DNA of 64,000 nucleotides from an uncultured Flavobacteriaceae bacterium (GTDB lineage: Bacteria; Bacteroidota; Bacteroidia; Flavobacteriales; Flavobacteriaceae): contig CALFUL010000021.1 in assembly GCA_937929935.1 (NCBI GenBank), positions 1 to 64,000 on the forward strand, in the 5' to 3' direction. Both the position numbers and the translations under genes were made by a program. Of the stretch, positions 30,935 through 40,285 are shown piece after piece. The notes under the pieces were generated by a model, which saw only the letters and a list, made by a program, of their open reading frames with translations, did not search any database and was not told the origin of the DNA. Each line of letters opens with the position of its first letter. Position 1 is the stretch's first letter.

Positions 30935-31051
30935 GTCATTTCGAGTGATTCAATGAAATTGAATTGTATCGAGAAAAAGCATTTCTAAAATTGTTCTCGA
31001 TAAATTTTGCTGACTTCAACTGCGTTAAGTCATCAAAACACTTGAACTGAC
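30935..31051. repeat. Long imperfect inverted repeat (REP-like)
   Basis: Outer arms 30935-30947 and 31039-31051 (GTCATTTCGAGTG against CACTTGAACTGAC, 11 of 13 pairing) with inner complementary TATCGAGAA and TTCTCGATA. This family is different from, but related in style to, the GAGCGGAGTCGAGA palindromes. It occupies most of the 332-bp gap between the propeller gene and hsdM; the rest (31052-31226) shows only AT-rich sequence and presumably the hsdM promoter. Confidence 0.8.
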
Positions 31052-31226
31052 ATTTTAGAAGAATTGTGTTAAACCCCTTAGTTGAAATTAGTCTCTCTAA
31101 ATGTAGTGAAATGGGGAATATTAAAAAAATGCAATTAATTGTGATATTATAGATTTCTGTTTGTAATTGTTATGGGGGATTTAGTACATTGGGATTTCTA
31201 ACCAAAACGACTGCAACCTATTAAAA

Positions 31227-32780
31227 ATGGCAAAACAAGTAAAAGAAAAATCGATAGAAGAATCACTATGGCAAGCCTGTGACAAACTAAGAGGCTCGGT
31301 AGAATCTAGCGAATACAAGCATGTAGTATTAGGACTTATCTTCTTAAAGTTTGCCAGTGATAAGTTTGAAGAACGCAGAGCTGAAATTATAGCCGAAAGA
31401 CACGAAAAATTTATAGAAATGAAAGAGTTCTATAATGAAAAAAACGTGTTTTACTTAAACGAAACCTCTCGTTGGTCTTTTATAAAAGCCAATGCTAAAC
31501 AAGATGATTTAGCTCTAAAAATAGATACCGCCTTACACAACATTGAAAAGAACAACCCTGCGCTTAAAGGCGCATTACCAGACAATTATTTTTCTAGATT
31601 AGGATTAGACAAAACCAAACTCGCTTCGCTAATTGACCAAATAAGTGAGATAAACACCATCGCCGACAAGCAAAACGATATTGTTGGGCGAGTGTACGAA
31701 TATTTCTTAGCCAAATTTGCCATTAAAGAAGGAAAGGGAAAAGGAGAATTCTACACCCCAAAAAGTATTGTAAACTTGATTGCCGAAATGATAGAACCGT
31801 ATCAAGGTATTATCTATGACCCTGCGTGTGGTTCTGGTGGTATGTTTGTGCAGTCTGTAAAGTTTATAGAGCAACACCACGGAAACAAAAAAGAGGTTTC
31901 TGTATACGGACAAGAATATACCAATACTACCTACAAACTAGCTAAAATGAATTTAGCCATACGGGGTATTTCTGCCAATTTGGGCGAAAAAGCAGCCGAT
32001 ACTTTTGGAGCCGACCAACACCCAGACCTGAAAGCCGATTTCATCATGGCAAACCCGCCTTTTAACCAAAAGGATTGGAGAGGAAAAGATGAACTCACTG
32101 ACGACCCACGTTGGAAAGGCTATGACGTGCCGCCAAAATCTAACGCCAATTATGGTTGGATTTTAAATATGGCTGCTAAACTCTCCGATAACGGAGTCGC
32201 TGGTTTTATATTAGCAAACGGAGCACTTTCTGGTGGTGGCGAAGAATTTAAAATACGTAAAAAACTGATTGAAAATAATGTGGTAGAAGCCATTATTATT
32301 TTACCTAGAAATATGTTTTATACTACAGATATTTCGGTTACACTTTGGGTTTTAAACAAAAACAAAACTGCAAAAATAGTAGATAAAGGAACAGCAACTA
32401 GAAATTACCGAGAGCGTGAAGAAGAAATTTTGTTTATGGATTTACGCCAACAAGGCGAACCTTTTGAGAAAAAGTACATTCAATTTTCTCCTGCTCAAAT
32501 AAAAGACATTGCACAAACGCTTCATACCTGGCAAACAGATACAGCAACCTATAAAGATATTCCGGAATACTGCTACTCCGCTAATAAAAAAGAAGTAGAA
32601 AAAAAGGATTTCTCTCTAGTACCTAGTAAGTACATAGAATTTGTAAACCGAGATGAAAATATTGATTTTGACACCAAAATGAAAGGTTTACAAACCGAAC
32701 TCAAAGATATATTAGCGCAAGAAGAAGCCTCGAAAGCCGATTTACAAAACGTATTTAAAAACTTGGGTTATGAGTTATAA
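31227..32780 (+). CDS. hsdM: Type I restriction-modification methyltransferase subunit
   Basis: N6-adenine methyltransferase subunit of a type I system. Residues 1-150 form the helical HsdM N-domain (LWQACDKLRGSVESSEYKH, LIFLKFASDKFEERR). The SAM motif DPACGSGGMFVQS lies near 198-210 and the catalytic NPPF near 276. At 517 residues it has the normal length. The 3' end overlaps hsdS by 11 bp, which ties M and S together in translation. Confidence 0.96.
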   Translation: MAKQVKEKSIEESLWQACDKLRGSVESSEYKHVVLGLIFLKFASDKFEERRAEIIAERHEKFIEMKEFYNEKNVFYLNETSRWSFIKANAKQDDLALKIDTALHNIEKNNPALKGALPDNYFSRLGLDKTKLASLIDQISEINTIADKQNDIVGRVYEYFLAKFAIKEGKGKGEFYTPKSIVNLIAEMIEPYQGIIYDPACGSGGMFVQSVKFIEQHHGNKKEVSVYGQEYTNTTYKLAKMNLAIRGISANLGEKAADTFGADQHPDLKADFIMANPPFNQKDWRGKDELTDDPRWKGYDVPPKSNANYGWILNMAAKLSDNGVAGFILANGALSGGGEEFKIRKKLIENNVVEAIIILPRNMFYTTDISVTLWVLNKNKTAKIVDKGTATRNYREREEEILFMDLRQQGEPFEKKYIQFSPAQIKDIAQTLHTWQTDTATYKDIPEYCYSANKKEVEKKDFSLVPSKYIEFVNRDENIDFDTKMKGLQTELKDILAQEEASKADLQNVFKNLGYEL

Positions 32781-33927
32781 ACGTTTGGGCGATTACATAC
32801 AGCCTGTAAATATTAGAAATAAAGAATTAGAGGTAACTACTTTGTTAGGTGTAAGTATTAGAAAAGTATTAATGCCTTCTATTGCCAATACTATTGGTAC
32901 AAATATGAAGACATACAAAATCATTAAGCAAAATCAATTTGCTTATGGTCCTGTTACTTCTAGAAATGGAGATAAAATTTCTATTGCTTTATTAGAAGAG
33001 CACGAAACTGCAATTGTATCTCAAGCCTACACAGTTTTTGAAGTTATAGACGAACAAGAATTACTGCCAGAATACTTAATGATGTGGTTTAGAAGACCAG
33101 AATTTGACCGTTTTGCTCGTTTTAAATCGCACGGAAGTGCAAGAGAAGTTTTTGATTGGGAAGAACTTTGTGATACGCAACTCCCAATCCCATCCATAGA
33201 AAAACAACAACAAATAGTAACTGAATACAATACAGTAACAAACCGCATAAAATTAAACAACCAACTCAACCAAAACCTAGAAGCCACCGCACAAGCTTTA
33301 TACAAACATTGGTTTGTAGATTTCAACTTTCCTAACCAAGATGGCAAACCTTATAAAGCTGACGGTGGTAAAATGGTGTATAATGAGGAGTTGGAAAAGG
33401 AGATTCCTGTTGGGTGGAGTGTGGAGAAGGTTTCCTACTTTATCGAAATTAAATACGGTAAGGATTATAAGCATTTATCGGAGGGAAACATTCCTTTATA
33501 TGGTTCAGGTGGCATAATGAAATATGTAAATGATATTCTATACGATAAGCCGAGTGTCTTGATTCCACGAAAAGGAAGTTTACAGAATATTCTATTAGTT
33601 GATGAGCCTTTTTGGTCGGTTGATACAATGTTTTATTCAAAAATTAAAGAAACATATTGCAGATATTATATTTATTACTTTCTATGTGGTATTGATTTTT
33701 ATGCATTAAATCACGGAGCTGCTGTTCCTAGTACTACATCTGAACTTTTGAATAACTTACAATTAATCAATTCTAAAGGGGAAGAATTAAAGAAATTTAA
33801 TTCTAGAGTTGAATTACTTTTTAAAAGAATTAGAGAAAACACCAAACAATCCCAAACCCTCCAAGAACTTCAAAGTCTATTACTAGCAAAAATGACACAG
33901 GTAGTACCTAAAGCCGAACTTGTATAA
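32770..33927 (+). CDS. hsdS: Type I restriction-modification specificity subunit
   Basis: A 385-residue HsdS with two target-recognition domains. The first runs to about residue 140 and ends in a helix (LPIPSIEKQQQIVTEYN, NQNLEATAQALYKHWFVDF). The second starts near 205 and ends in another conserved helix (SRVELLFKRIRENTKQSQTLQELQ). The two TRDs differ, as expected for a bipartite target. The sequence recognised cannot be read from the protein. Confidence 0.93.
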   Translation: MSYKRLGDYIQPVNIRNKELEVTTLLGVSIRKVLMPSIANTIGTNMKTYKIIKQNQFAYGPVTSRNGDKISIALLEEHETAIVSQAYTVFEVIDEQELLPEYLMMWFRRPEFDRFARFKSHGSAREVFDWEELCDTQLPIPSIEKQQQIVTEYNTVTNRIKLNNQLNQNLEATAQALYKHWFVDFNFPNQDGKPYKADGGKMVYNEELEKEIPVGWSVEKVSYFIEIKYGKDYKHLSEGNIPLYGSGGIMKYVNDILYDKPSVLIPRKGSLQNILLVDEPFWSVDTMFYSKIKETYCRYYIYYFLCGIDFYALNHGAAVPSTTSELLNNLQLINSKGEELKKFNSRVELLFKRIRENTKQSQTLQELQSLLLAKMTQVVPKAELV

Positions 33928-33944
33928 AGAAAAAGATAAAAGCA

Positions 33945-34778
33945 ATGCAAGAAACTAATTTTTTACGCTATACCACTCCTTCAAATGATGTGCGTTTAAA
34001 TGTGGTGCTTAAAGAAGAAACTGTATGGCTCACGCAAAAAGCAATGGCAACCTTATTTGGTGTAGGTGTGCCTGCTATTAGCAAGCATTTAAGTAATATT
34101 TTTGAGAGTGGCGAATTGAAAAAAGAAGTGGTTATTTCCAAAATGGAAACAACCACTAAACACGGTGCTATTGCAGGTAAAACACAAACTAAAGGTGTTG
34201 ATTTTTATAATTTAGATGCCATAATTTCTGTAGGATATAGAGTAAATTCTACCAAAGCCACTCAGTTTCGTATTTGGGCTACCCAAACCCTAAAAGAATA
34301 CATTATTAAAGGCTTTACCATAGATGATGAACGGCTAAAACAAGGCAAAACACTTTTTGGCAAAGACTATTTTAAAGAGCTATTAGAGCGTGTACGTTCT
34401 ATACGTGCAAGCGAACGAAGAATTTACCAACAAGTAACTGATATTTTTGCAGAGTGTAGTATCGATTATGACCCAGAAGCTATTACAACTAAGAAGTTTT
34501 ATGCTACTATTCAAAATAAATTTCATTACGCTATCACAGGTAAAACGGCAGCAGAAATTATCTACTTAAAAGCAGATAGTAAAAAAGAAAATATGGGCTT
34601 AACTTCTTGGAAAAATGCACCCGATGGTAGAGTCATTAAATCTGATACCAACATCGCTAAAAACTACCTGCCAGAAAAAGAAATTAAACAACTAGAGCGT
34701 ACCGTAACAAGGTATTTTGATTATATCGAAGGTTTAATGAACGCGAAAATACGTTTACTATGGAGCAATTGGCCTTAA
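33945..34778 (+). CDS. RhuM family protein, C-terminus lost by frameshift
   Basis: A RhuM (virulence RhuM/Fic-associated) protein often found inside type I restriction loci. It has the typical LKEETVWLTQKAMATLFGVG N-terminal helix-turn-helix-like part, IRASERRIYQQVTDIFAECS near 150, and a C-terminal YLPEKEIKQLERTVTRYFDY. At about residue 265 a one-base deletion (near 34738) ends the frame with KIRLLWSNWP. The expected tail continues in another frame to 34928. Whether the 277-residue product still works is unknown. Confidence 0.85.
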   Translation: MQETNFLRYTTPSNDVRLNVVLKEETVWLTQKAMATLFGVGVPAISKHLSNIFESGELKKEVVISKMETTTKHGAIAGKTQTKGVDFYNLDAIISVGYRVNSTKATQFRIWATQTLKEYIIKGFTIDDERLKQGKTLFGKDYFKELLERVRSIRASERRIYQQVTDIFAECSIDYDPEAITTKKFYATIQNKFHYAITGKTAAEIIYLKADSKKENMGLTSWKNAPDGRVIKSDTNIAKNYLPEKEIKQLERTVTRYFDYIEGLMNAKIRLLWSNWP

Positions 34779-34928
34779 GCGTAAACAAGTTTCTAAGTTT
34801 TAATGAATACAAGGTTTTAGCAGGTTTGGGTAAAAAATCAAGCAGAAAGCAAAGCTTTTACAGAATATGATAAGTTTAACAAAACACAGCACATTGAATC
34901 TGATTTTGATAAGATGGTAAAAAATTAA
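34739..34928 (+). pseudogene. Out-of-frame 3' tail of the RhuM gene
   Basis: Read one base over, the sequence gives ENTFTMEQLALSVNKFLSFN and KVLAGLG. After a second break near 34840 a third frame gives FTEYDKFNKTQHIESDFDKM. These are the conserved end of RhuM proteins. Restored, the gene would have about 328 residues, the usual family length. Two independent lesions make a sequencing error less likely. Confidence 0.85.
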
Positions 34929-34957
34929 AAAAGGGAGAGAAATAACATAAAGGGCCA

Positions 34958-35063
34958 TTTAATTTGAATTCGGAATACAAATTATCTTTTATTTAATTTC
35001 ATTTAGCGATAATATTGTAATTACCTGATTTTCAGGTAGTTTTTATTTAATTTGAATTCGGAA
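34958..35063. repeat. 18-bp direct repeat around a hairpin in the hsd locus
   Basis: TTTAATTTGAATTCGGAA occurs at 34958-34975 and again at 35046-35063. Between them is a hairpin (see terminator). The repeat is in the 200-bp gap between the rhuM tail and the DUF262 gene. Confidence 0.85.
35022..35044 (+). terminator. Probable terminator after rhuM
   Basis: Perfect seven-base stem TACCTGA/TCAGGTA with a three-T loop, followed by GTTTTT. It would end the hsdM-hsdS-rhuM transcript, so the DUF262-hsdR part may need its own promoter. Confidence 0.65.
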
Positions 35064-35080
35064 AAACAATTTTATTGAGT

Positions 35081-35116
35081 ATGAGTCAAAAATTTACAGA
35101 AGAACCTTCAAACTAA
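35081..35116 (+). pseudogene. Duplicated 5' end of hsdR
   Basis: The frame reads MSQKFTEEPSN and stops. Its first 20 bases are identical to the start of hsdR at 36930-36949 (MSQKFTE). This is best explained as the original hsdR start left behind, or copied, when the DUF262 gene entered. Confidence 0.85.
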
Positions 35117-35127
35117 CTAAGAAATAA

Positions 35128-36918
35128 ATGGCAAAATATAGTGTACACCAACAACCTGTAGAAACCTTATTAAGTTGGATAAAATCTGGCGATATCGCCA
35201 TACCAGAAATTCAACGTCCTTTTGTTTGGAAAGCTGCAAAAGTAAGGGATTTAATAGATTCATTGTACCAAGGGTATCCTGTAGGTTATATTATTACTTG
35301 GCGAAACCCAGATGTTAAATTAAAAAATGGAGAATTATCGGCAGGTAAAAAAGTATTAATAGATGGACAACAAAGAATTACAGCATTAACAGCTGCCATT
35401 GTTGGGCAACGTGTTTTAAATAAAAACTATAAAGAAATTAATATTCGTATTGCTTTTAATCCCTTAAACGAAAGATTTGAGGTGCTTAATAAAGCCTATG
35501 AGAAAAGCCCAGAATGGATTAACAATATCAATCCAATTGTAAATGATGAAATTTCAATTACTAAAGCTATACGTCAATACTTAAAAGATAATCCAGATGC
35601 GGATGAAGATTTAATAGAAGATAGAATTGAAAAGCTTAAAAAGATAAAAAGTAAGCAAGTTGGTATTATAGAGTTAGATGCGAGCTTAGATATTGATACC
35701 GTAACCGAAATATTTATTCGTATCAATCAAAAAGGCGTTGTATTAAGTAATGCCGACTTTGTAATGTCTAAAATTGCTTCAGACGAGCAACACGGAGGAA
35801 ACAAAATGCGTAAAATGGTAGATTATTTCTGCCGTTTGTTGGTAGATAAAAGTTTCCATAAGCATATTGTAGATAACGATACCAATTTTACAAAAAGTAA
35901 TTATTACAAAGGCATAAAATGGATAGCCGCAAATACAGATGAATTGTATTGCCCCGATTATATTGATATGCTTCGAGTGGCTTTTACCTTTAAATTTAGT
36001 CGTGGTAAATTTAGCGATTTGGTCGCTTTATTATCTGGTAGAAACTTCGAGACCAGAACGTACGAAGGTGAAATATCAGCAGCCAGTTATCAAAAATTAT
36101 CTGACGGCTTAGAAGCCTTTGTTAACCAAACCAACTACCAAAGGTTTGTAATGATACTCCAATCTACAGGATTAATAAGCAGAAAGCTCATTTCGTCACA
36201 AAACAGTATAAATTTTGCATACGCATTGTATTTAAAACTTCGTGATGACGGGATGAGCGAACCAGAAATACAAGGCTATGTAAAAAGATGGTTGATATTA
36301 TCCATATTTATTGGTCGCTATTCAGGTTCGGCAGAATCTAGAATAGACGAAGACATCAAACAAATAAATGAAAAAGGGGTTGCAGCATATTTATTACAAA
36401 TGGAGCAAGCCCATTTAGGGGAAGGCTTTTGGGATTTTGGTTTAATTAACGATTTAGAAAGTACGAGCGTTAACAACAATGGGTATAATTTGTATTTAGC
36501 TGCTCAGGTAAATAGTAATTCGGTTGCTTTCCTATCAAAATCAATGACAATAACCAGTTTAATAAAACAGAGAGGAGACATACATCATATTTTCCCAAAA
36601 CAGTATTTAATAAACAACGGTTATCCTCAAAAAGCATATAACCAAGTTGCTAATTTTGTATATACAGAACAAGCTACCAACATAAAAGTGGGTAAAATGC
36701 CCCCTACTGAATATTTAGGTAAAATTAGAAACCAAATAAACGAAGGTGTTAATGAAATTAGCACATTAGATGCCGAATCTGCTCTAGAAGAAAATATTAA
36801 AACAAACGATATTCCGTCTTTTATTAAAGAAGCAACACACCAAGATTACACAAAGTTTTTAGAAGAAAGGCGTAAGCTGATGTCTAAGAAATTAAAAGCA
36901 TATTACGAAAGTCTATAA
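35128..36918 (+). CDS. DUF262/HNH domain protein (GmrSD-like type IV nuclease candidate)
   Basis: A 596-residue protein with an N-terminal DUF262 (ParB/sulfiredoxin-like NTPase) domain: IPEIQRPFVWKAAKVRDLIDSL near 25-46 and the DGQQR motif near 79. The C-terminus has an HNH-like nuclease motif DIHHIFPKQYL near 484-494 and TNIKVGKMPP after it. Proteins of this make-up (GmrS+GmrD type, also BrxU) cut modified phage DNA. The gene sits between rhuM and hsdR and ends 11 bp before hsdR. A duplicate hsdR start upstream suggests it was inserted. Confidence 0.88.
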   Translation: MAKYSVHQQPVETLLSWIKSGDIAIPEIQRPFVWKAAKVRDLIDSLYQGYPVGYIITWRNPDVKLKNGELSAGKKVLIDGQQRITALTAAIVGQRVLNKNYKEINIRIAFNPLNERFEVLNKAYEKSPEWINNINPIVNDEISITKAIRQYLKDNPDADEDLIEDRIEKLKKIKSKQVGIIELDASLDIDTVTEIFIRINQKGVVLSNADFVMSKIASDEQHGGNKMRKMVDYFCRLLVDKSFHKHIVDNDTNFTKSNYYKGIKWIAANTDELYCPDYIDMLRVAFTFKFSRGKFSDLVALLSGRNFETRTYEGEISAASYQKLSDGLEAFVNQTNYQRFVMILQSTGLISRKLISSQNSINFAYALYLKLRDDGMSEPEIQGYVKRWLILSIFIGRYSGSAESRIDEDIKQINEKGVAAYLLQMEQAHLGEGFWDFGLINDLESTSVNNNGYNLYLAAQVNSNSVAFLSKSMTITSLIKQRGDIHHIFPKQYLINNGYPQKAYNQVANFVYTEQATNIKVGKMPPTEYLGKIRNQINEGVNEISTLDAESALEENIKTNDIPSFIKEATHQDYTKFLEERRKLMSKKLKAYYESL

Positions 36919-36929
36919 AAATAAAACGG

Positions 36930-39900
36930 ATGAGTCAAAAATTTACAGAGGCGCAATTAGAAGCTGCTTTTTCAGAATTGATAGGCAATGAAGGCTATCC
37001 GCATCATTTGGGAAACACCTTAAACCGTGCGGAAGACGAAGTGATATTAGCAGATGATTTGCGTAGTTTTTTACTTGAAAAATACAAAGCAGAAAACCTA
37101 ACCGAGTCCGAAGTCAATAGTATTATTCTACAACTAAAAACCTTACCTGCATCCGATTTATATGAGAGTAATAAGCGTTTTATGCGAATGCTTTCTGATG
37201 GTTTTATTTTAAAAAGAGAAGATGCTTCACAAAAAGATATTTACATACAACTAATTGATTTTTCAGGCTTAGAGAATCAAACACAAAGCGAGAATATAGA
37301 AACTATAGTAGCCGAACCACAACTCAATTACGGAGATACTAATAGTTACAAGTTTGTTACGCAATTAGAAATTACCGAAGCCAACCAAAAACGTATTCCA
37401 GATGGTATTTTATACATCAACGGTTTGCCTTTGGTGGTGTTTGAGTTTAAATCTGCCATACGAGAAGAAGCAACGATACATAATGCCTACGAACAATTAA
37501 CGGTTCGTTACAAAAGAGACATTCCGCAACTATTTATTTGCAATGCTTTTTGTGTAATTTCTGATGGTGTAAATAGCAAAGCAGGTTCATTTTTTGCACC
37601 TTATGAATTTTATTATGCTTGGAGACGTGTTGCAGGATTAGCCAAAGATGTAGATGGTATAGATGCTATGTTTACGCTCGTGCAGGGAATGTTGCACAAG
37701 GATAGATTTAGAGACATCATCCGCAATTTCATTTACTTGCCAGATAGTAGTAAAAAGGACGAGAAAATTGTGTGTCGTTATCCGCAGTATTATGCTGCTA
37801 GAGCATTATACGACAATATTAAATTTGCTCAAAAAAATAAAGATGGTTCTGGTGGAGACGGAAAAGGTGGAACTTATTTTGGAGCAACAGGATGCGGTAA
37901 GAGTTTTACAATGCTTTTCTTAACGCGCTTATTAATGAAAAGCGAATATTTTGGTAATCCAACCATTTTGTTAATTACCGATAGAACTGATTTAGACGAC
38001 CAGCTTTCAGCACAATTTACCAATGCCAAAAACTATGTAGGTGATAACGGAATTGTAAGTGTAGAAAGCCGTAAACAATTACGAGAAAAATTACAAGGTT
38101 GCGAATCTGGAGGCGTGTTTTTAACGACCATACACAAGTTTACAGAAGACTTGGCTTTATTAACCGAAAGAGCAAATGTTATTTGTATTTCTGATGAAGC
38201 ACACCGTAGCCAAACCAATTTAGACCAAAAAGTTACGGTAACCGAAAAAGGGGTAAAAAAGACCTATGGTTTTGCAAAATATCTACACGATTCTTTGCCT
38301 AACGCAACATTTGTAGGGTTTACAGGAACACCTATTGATGCAACTTTAGATGTCTTTGGAAAAGTAGTAGATGCCTACACAATGACCGAATCTGTAAAAG
38401 ATGAAATTACGGTTCGTATCGTGTATGAAGGACGAGCAGCAAAAGTGATTTTAAATAATAGTGAGCTTGCAAAAATAGAAGCCTATTATAACGAGGCTGC
38501 TGCTGAAGGTGCAAACGATTATCAAGTAGAAGAAAGTAAAAAGCAGTCCGCCAATATGAATGCTGTTTTGGGCGACCCAGATATTCTAAAGAAAATAGCG
38601 AATGATTTTGTTACCCATTATGAAAACAGAATTAATGAGGGCGCAACCGTAAAAGGAAAAGCAATGTTTGTGTGCAGTAGTAGAACAATTGCGTATGCTT
38701 TTTATCAAAACTTAATAGCTTTACGTCCAGAATGGGCAGAAATAAAAATAGCAGAAGACGGGGCAGAATTAACAGACAAAGACAAAAAAGAAATAAAACC
38801 CATGCAACGTGTTAAAATGATAATGACACGTGGTAAAGACGACCCAAAAGAAATGTACGACTTGTTGGGTACAAAAGAATATCGCAAAGAACTAGACCGA
38901 CAGTTTAAAAACGAAAAATCGAACTTTAAAATTGCCATTGTTGTAGATATGTGGTTGACTGGTTTTGATGTGCCGTTTTTAGATAGTATGTATATCTACA
39001 AACCAATCTCGCAACACAATTTAATACAAACAATTTCTCGTGTAAATCGAAAGTTCGCAGGAAAAAATAAAGGTTTAGTAGTCGATTATATCGGCATTAA
39101 AAAAGCAATGAATGTAGCTTTAGCCAAATACAACAAAGGCGACCAAGATAATTTTGAAGATATAGATGCTTCATTATCTGCTGTTCGAGACCAACTAGAT
39201 GTGTTGGGCAAACTCTTTCATAAGTTTGATAGTTCTAAATATTTTAATGGCACACCACTAGACCAACTAAACACCTTAAATAGCGCAGCCGAATATGCTC
39301 AGATAACCAAAGCGTTAGAAACTCGTTTTATGGGCGTAGTAAAACGCTTAAAAGCGGCATATGATATTTGTACAGGAAGTGAAAAGCTAACCCAAATAGA
39401 ACGAGATTACACCCATTTTTATTTAGCAGTTCGTTCTATTGTATTTAAACTAACCAAAGGAAACGCACCAGATACCGCACAAATGAATGCTAAAGTGCGA
39501 GAGATGATAAAAGACGCTTTACAAAGTGATGGTGTGGAAGAAATATTTAAGATTGGAGAAGAAGCAGGTAGTGAGCAAGATATATTTGATGATGATTATT
39601 TGGCAAAGTTGGACAAAATAAAAATGCCGAACACTAAGATTAAACTCTTGCAACAATTACTTGCCAAAGCGATTGGAGAAATCAAAAAAGTAAACCAAGT
39701 AAAAGGTGTTGATTTCACTAAGAAAATGGAAACTTTAGTAGCTAACTACAACGACCGTAGCGAAAATGATGTCTTGCGTAGTGAAGTATATGATGAAATG
39801 GCTGATGCATTAACAGATATGATAATGCAAGTACGTGATGAATTTGATTCTGGCGACGAACTCGGAATTGATTTTGAGGAAAAAGCTTTTTATGATATTC

Positions 39901-40157
39901 TATTAGAATTATGTAAGAAATATGACTTCACATATCCTGAAGAAAAACTAATTGCATTGGCTAAGAAAGTAAAAGAGTTAGTGGATAGTCAAGCTAAGTT
40001 TCCTGATTGGAGTAAACGAGACGATATAAAATCTGCATTAAAAGTTGGTTTGATTTTACTATTGGATGAATTTGGATATCCTCCAGTAGATAAAGATGAA
40101 GTGTATCAAGAGATTTTTACTCAGGCTGAGAATTATAAGAAATACAATACGAAATAA
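36930..40157 (+). CDS. hsdR: Type I restriction endonuclease subunit
   Basis: Motor and nuclease subunit of the type I system. The nuclease domain has IPDGILYINGLPLVVFEFKS near 155-175 (PD-(D/E)xK motif with Asp, Glu and Lys). Walker A is GATGCGKS near 318-325, the DEAD-box motif SDEAH near 420, and later helicase motifs include VGFTGTPI and QTISRVNR. A C-terminal helical region that binds the methylase follows. The full 1075 residues appear intact. The start is MSQKFTE, of which an upstream copy exists. Confidence 0.95.
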   Translation: MSQKFTEAQLEAAFSELIGNEGYPHHLGNTLNRAEDEVILADDLRSFLLEKYKAENLTESEVNSIILQLKTLPASDLYESNKRFMRMLSDGFILKREDASQKDIYIQLIDFSGLENQTQSENIETIVAEPQLNYGDTNSYKFVTQLEITEANQKRIPDGILYINGLPLVVFEFKSAIREEATIHNAYEQLTVRYKRDIPQLFICNAFCVISDGVNSKAGSFFAPYEFYYAWRRVAGLAKDVDGIDAMFTLVQGMLHKDRFRDIIRNFIYLPDSSKKDEKIVCRYPQYYAARALYDNIKFAQKNKDGSGGDGKGGTYFGATGCGKSFTMLFLTRLLMKSEYFGNPTILLITDRTDLDDQLSAQFTNAKNYVGDNGIVSVESRKQLREKLQGCESGGVFLTTIHKFTEDLALLTERANVICISDEAHRSQTNLDQKVTVTEKGVKKTYGFAKYLHDSLPNATFVGFTGTPIDATLDVFGKVVDAYTMTESVKDEITVRIVYEGRAAKVILNNSELAKIEAYYNEAAAEGANDYQVEESKKQSANMNAVLGDPDILKKIANDFVTHYENRINEGATVKGKAMFVCSSRTIAYAFYQNLIALRPEWAEIKIAEDGAELTDKDKKEIKPMQRVKMIMTRGKDDPKEMYDLLGTKEYRKELDRQFKNEKSNFKIAIVVDMWLTGFDVPFLDSMYIYKPISQHNLIQTISRVNRKFAGKNKGLVVDYIGIKKAMNVALAKYNKGDQDNFEDIDASLSAVRDQLDVLGKLFHKFDSSKYFNGTPLDQLNTLNSAAEYAQITKALETRFMGVVKRLKAAYDICTGSEKLTQIERDYTHFYLAVRSIVFKLTKGNAPDTAQMNAKVREMIKDALQSDGVEEIFKIGEEAGSEQDIFDDDYLAKLDKIKMPNTKIKLLQQLLAKAIGEIKKVNQVKGVDFTKKMETLVANYNDRSENDVLRSEVYDEMADALTDMIMQVRDEFDSGDELGIDFEEKAFYDILLELCKKYDFTYPEEKLIALAKKVKELVDSQAKFPDWSKRDDIKSALKVGLILLLDEFGYPPVDKDEVYQEIFTQAENYKKYNTK

Positions 40158-40285
40158 GCCAACGCAAGTTCAAGCACATTTAAAGTGCTCGTGCCTCACA
40201 AATTTAAAAGAGCTTTCTCGCCAACGCTGCAGCTCGCCCTCAGTTGACGCTGTGTCGCCTTTAAAATAATGAGGGGGCCAGAAAT

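Noticed and set aside
40158-40285. Possible integron attC-like site after hsdR (GCCAACGC ... GTTGACGC)
   Set aside because: The core sites do not fit the RYYYAAC/GTTRRRY consensus and there is no integrase or cassette array nearby.
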